Assembly (NCBI GenBank): GCA_947176615.1
Contig: CAMWRO010000035.1
Span: 1-15,846 of the forward strand
Length of the DNA stretch: 15,846 nt
DNA from: an uncultured Porphyromonadaceae bacterium
GTDB taxonomy: Bacteria > Bacteroidota > Bacteroidia > Bacteroidales > Muribaculaceae
Direction: 5' to 3'
The translations under genes were made by a program, and so were the position numbers. The notes under the pieces were generated by a model. That model saw nothing but the letters and a program-made list of their open reading frames with translations. It did no database searches and had not been told where the DNA came from. Positions 14,310 through 15,846 of this stretch are shown one piece after another. Numbering within the stretch: position 1 is the stretch's first letter; every line of letters starts with the position of its first letter.

Positions 14310-14387
14310 TATCGCAAGCGATGCAAAACGACGCAGCAATCCCACCTGTTGCCCCCGTGGTTACGGGCGGCGGTGAAATTGCTGCGT
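14291..14387 (-). ncRNA. Structured leader with two mutually exclusive hairpins
   Basis: In the minus-strand transcript three seven-base segments occur in order: GCAGCAA (A, 14385-14379), TTGCTGC (B, 14339-14333) and GCAGCAA (C, 14297-14291). A can pair with B in a 10-bp outer stem (ACGCAGCAAT/ATTGCTGCGT) closed by CACC/GGTG, GCC/GGC and CCCG/CGGG, about 21 pairs in all. Alternatively B pairs with C, supported by GTTTTG/CAAAAC and ATCGC/GCGAT, about 18 pairs. B cannot do both. CGTTTTG follows the A-B hairpin, resembling a weak terminator. The element lies between a strong promoter and the hypothetical gene at 13741-14226. It matches no riboswitch class I recognise. Confidence 0.55.
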
Positions 14388-14433
14388 TGATGTCGCTATT
14401 ATTTAAAGTCAGTTATGTCAAGTTTTCATGCTG

Positions 14434-14465
14434 CAAAGATAATACGCATTCTCTGAATATGCAAA
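14434..14465 (-). promoter_or_regulatory. Bacteroidetes-type promoter of the hypothetical gene
   Basis: On the minus strand TTTG at 14465-14462, a 20-base spacer and TATCTTTG at 14441-14434 match the consensus completely. The start near 14427 gives a leader of about 200 bases before the ATG at 14226, which contains the structured element. Confidence 0.82.
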
Positions 14466-14534
14466 TCCCGCGGTTAAAATTTCGTAGTCACACATTATTT
14501 TTTGAACAATAATTACATTCAGGATGTTCTAAAG

Positions 14535-14603
14535 ATGAAAAATATGAAAGGCTCCATCACGACAGCGCCGAAAGGTGACGGGATGAAGGAGTCGCCGAGA
14601 TAA
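14535..14603 (+). other. GC-rich segment with 22-codon ORF in the rubredoxin leader
   Basis: Within an AT-rich upstream region, bases from about 14550 to 14600 are clearly GC-richer. An ATG at 14535 opens a frame reading MKNMKGSITTAPKGDGMKES then PR and TAA. The same segment can fold partly (CTCCATC with GATGAAGGAG, bulge of three). It could be a leader peptide, a structured RNA or neither. A possible -7 element with one extra base (TATTTTTTG, 14496-14504) lies upstream. Confidence 0.25.
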
Positions 14604-14632
14604 AAGCATTGATTAATAATTAAATTTAAATT

Positions 14633-14800
14633 ATGGATATGGACAAATATGTTTGTGACGTATGTGGCTGGGTGTATGACCCGGCGGTAGGAGACCCTGA
14701 AAACGGTATCGAACCCGGAACTTCGTTTGCCGACCTTCCCGACGATTTCGTGTGTCCGCTATGCGGTGTCGGGAAAGACGAGTTTTCTAAAGTAGATTGA
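14633..14800 (+). CDS. Rubredoxin
   Basis: This 55-residue protein is a one-iron electron carrier. Cys8 and Cys11 (CDVCGW) and Cys41 and Cys44 (CPLCGV) bind a single Fe in a CxxC-x29-CxxC arrangement. The aromatic and turn residues YVCDVCGWVYDPAVGDPENG and the middle FADLPDDFVCPLC are those of classic rubredoxins, so the gene is complete despite its size. Rubredoxins of anaerobes pass electrons to rubrerythrin or superoxide and oxygen reductases; no such partner is next to it here. The ATG at 14633 is used; a second ATG two codons on is equally possible. It is followed 15 bases later by a terminator. Confidence 0.96.
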   Translation: MDMDKYVCDVCGWVYDPAVGDPENGIEPGTSFADLPDDFVCPLCGVGKDEFSKVD

Positions 14801-14815
14801 AGTCAATAAAAAAGC

Positions 14816-14858
14816 GACGAGGATGCCGAAAAGAACCGGCATCCTCGTCACTGTTTTT
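14816..14858. terminator. Bidirectional terminator between rubredoxin and susD-like gene
   Basis: A perfect 13-bp inverted repeat (GACGAGGATGCCG at 14816-14828 and its complement at 14837-14849) has an 8-base loop. ACTGTTTTT follows on the plus side, and on the minus side the stem is followed by GCTTTTTTATTG. The susD-like stop overlaps the T run, so the hairpin serves both convergent genes. Confidence 0.88.
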
Positions 14859-15846
14859 ACCATCCTGTATTCTGTGTCAGATTGGGGTTGCGGTCCAGCT
14901 CCACAAGCGGGATGGGCCATAACTCGTGTCGTGACTGGTAGCTGCGGGTGTACATCAGGTCGCCGAAAATATCTGTCGCGTCCTTGACTGACTCTTGCAG
15001 GAGTCCCCAACGGCGCAAATCCCAGTAACGCTGGCCTTCCCCGGCCAATTCCCGCGCACGCTCGTCGCGGATGCGGGCGCCCACACCCTCTTTTCCCCCG
15101 GCGGAGTCAATGTCGGGCATGTTGACGCGGGAGCGTATTTTGTTGACTTCGGCCACAGCCTTGTCAGGTTGGCCGGTTTCATTATAAGCCTCGGCAAGCA
15201 TCAGAATCACGTCGCCGAGACGGATAAGAGGAAATTCGTAGGGCGTGCGGTTATATTCTCCCCAGTATCCGTCGAGATTGCCGGTGGGAATCCACTTGCG
15301 CCAGAAGTAGGAATTCCATCCTTCCGAATTGCGTATGAAGGCCATAGCCTCCATCGGCGCGCCACCTTTTGAGGCATCGGCGAGGACAAACTGTTTATCC
15401 ATCGGTGATGACCCGGCATCAGTGCCGAGGTAATGGGAGTAGGGGGTGATGACATTGAGATTGAGGCGCGGGTCGCGGTTGCGGTAAGCATCCATGACAA
15501 GGGTCGTGTCACAGTCAAGAAGGTCGGTTACACGGGTACTTCCCTGATCAATGGCGACACTCATGTAGCGGCGGCGCACATCTGAGCCGCCATTGTTGAA
15601 TCCCGGAAACAAGTCGTCCCAGTTGAACGGGGTCCCGTCGAGATTTTCATACATGTCGACGAGTCTTGTCGAGGGGACAATGCGGTTGCCGGCAATCAGA
15701 CGCATGGTTGACTTGTTGCCGAAATAAGACACAATGTCGAGGGCATATCCTGCCGTGTTGCCGTCAATCGACTGGATTGAAAATACCATTTCGGGACTGT
15801 GTTTCCCGTTATACAGCCTGAACAGTTCGTTATAGTCTGGTTGCAG
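14857..15846 (-). CDS. SusD/RagB-family glycan-binding lipoprotein, C-terminal part
   Basis: The reading frame stays open to the right edge of the window, giving the last 329 residues of a protein whose N-terminus lies outside. SusD-family proteins sit on the outer membrane beside a SusC-like TonB-dependent transporter and help capture glycans. Family marks are FPLIRLGDVILMLAEAYNETGQPDKAVAEVNKIRSR in shortened form (RLGDVILMLAEAYNETG and VNKIRSRVNMP), the segment IRDERARELAGEGQRYWDLRRWG (RARELAGEGQRYWDLRRW), and the ending PLVELDRNPNLTQNTGW. The internal ATG at 15789 is not the true start, because LQPDYNELFRLYNGKHSPE precedes it in frame. The gene is followed at once by a terminator, so it ends its transcription unit; a susC-like gene is expected just beyond position 15846. 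Confidence 0.93.
   Translation of the reverse strand: MQPDYNELFRLYNGKHSPEMVFSIQSIDGNTAGYALDIVSYFGNKSTMRLIAGNRIVPSTRLVDMYENLDGTPFNWDDLFPGFNNGGSDVRRRYMSVAIDQGSTRVTDLLDCDTTLVMDAYRNRDPRLNLNVITPYSHYLGTDAGSSPMDKQFVLADASKGGAPMEAMAFIRNSEGWNSYFWRKWIPTGNLDGYWGEYNRTPYEFPLIRLGDVILMLAEAYNETGQPDKAVAEVNKIRSRVNMPDIDSAGGKEGVGARIRDERARELAGEGQRYWDLRRWGLLQESVKDATDIFGDLMYTRSYQSRHELWPIPLVELDRNPNLTQNTGW

Noticed and set aside
1..15846. CRISPR array, insertion sequence, phage or toxin-antitoxin genes
   Set aside because: No regularly spaced repeats, transposase, integrase or terminal inverted repeats were seen; the Arc-like protein has no adjacent toxin, being paired with an SPFH gene.

Overview
The window reads as chromosomal DNA from a Bacteroidales bacterium, most likely a gut Muribaculaceae-type organism (family-level placement is inference). 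The reasons are: several promoters of the Bacteroidetes form TTTG-N20-TAnnTTTG; start codons without Shine-Dalgarno sequences; a SusD-like protein; a secreted GH13 enzyme with a type IX-secretion-like C-terminal tail; OmpA with a coiled-coil linker; and tRNA genes that do not encode the 3' CCA.

Layout. Positions 1-1600 hold tRNA-Lys(UUU) and an unrecognised lipoprotein, both on the minus strand. Positions 1652-2948 hold a plus-strand pair, an SPFH membrane protein and a 59-residue ribbon-helix-helix (Arc-like) protein, closed by a perfect 16-bp terminator hairpin. Positions 2963-8530 look like one minus-strand operon of six tightly packed genes, in transcription order: M24 metallopeptidase, CCA-adding enzyme (cca), queD, queE, a 5'-nucleotidase lipoprotein and a Dabb-domain protein. 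Its leader of about 180 nt carries a 22-codon ORF that ends inside a terminator-like hairpin. tRNA-Leu(UAA) (plus) and a GNAT acetyltransferase (minus) converge on a shared hairpin near 8756-8798. Positions 9396-12270 hold a single-gene unit for a large secreted alpha-amylase-family protein. The ompA-like gene (plus) follows, with two near-identical 15-bp direct repeats upstream. From 13741 to 14465 there is an unrecognised 161-residue gene with a canonical promoter and a 200-nt leader. That leader contains three complementary segments able to form two mutually exclusive hairpins, the most striking unexplained structure here. A 55-residue rubredoxin and the C-terminal part of a SusD-family lipoprotein complete the window.

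How the genes fit together. The operon joins tRNA maturation (CCA addition), the first two dedicated steps of 7-deazaguanine/queuosine synthesis after GTP cyclohydrolase (QueD, QueE), and nucleotide or peptide salvage. CCA addition is needed by both tRNAs in the window, which lack encoded CCA. The GH13 enzyme and the SusD protein fit a glycan-feeding lifestyle but belong to separate transcription units. All claims rest on reading the sequence; no database search was run.
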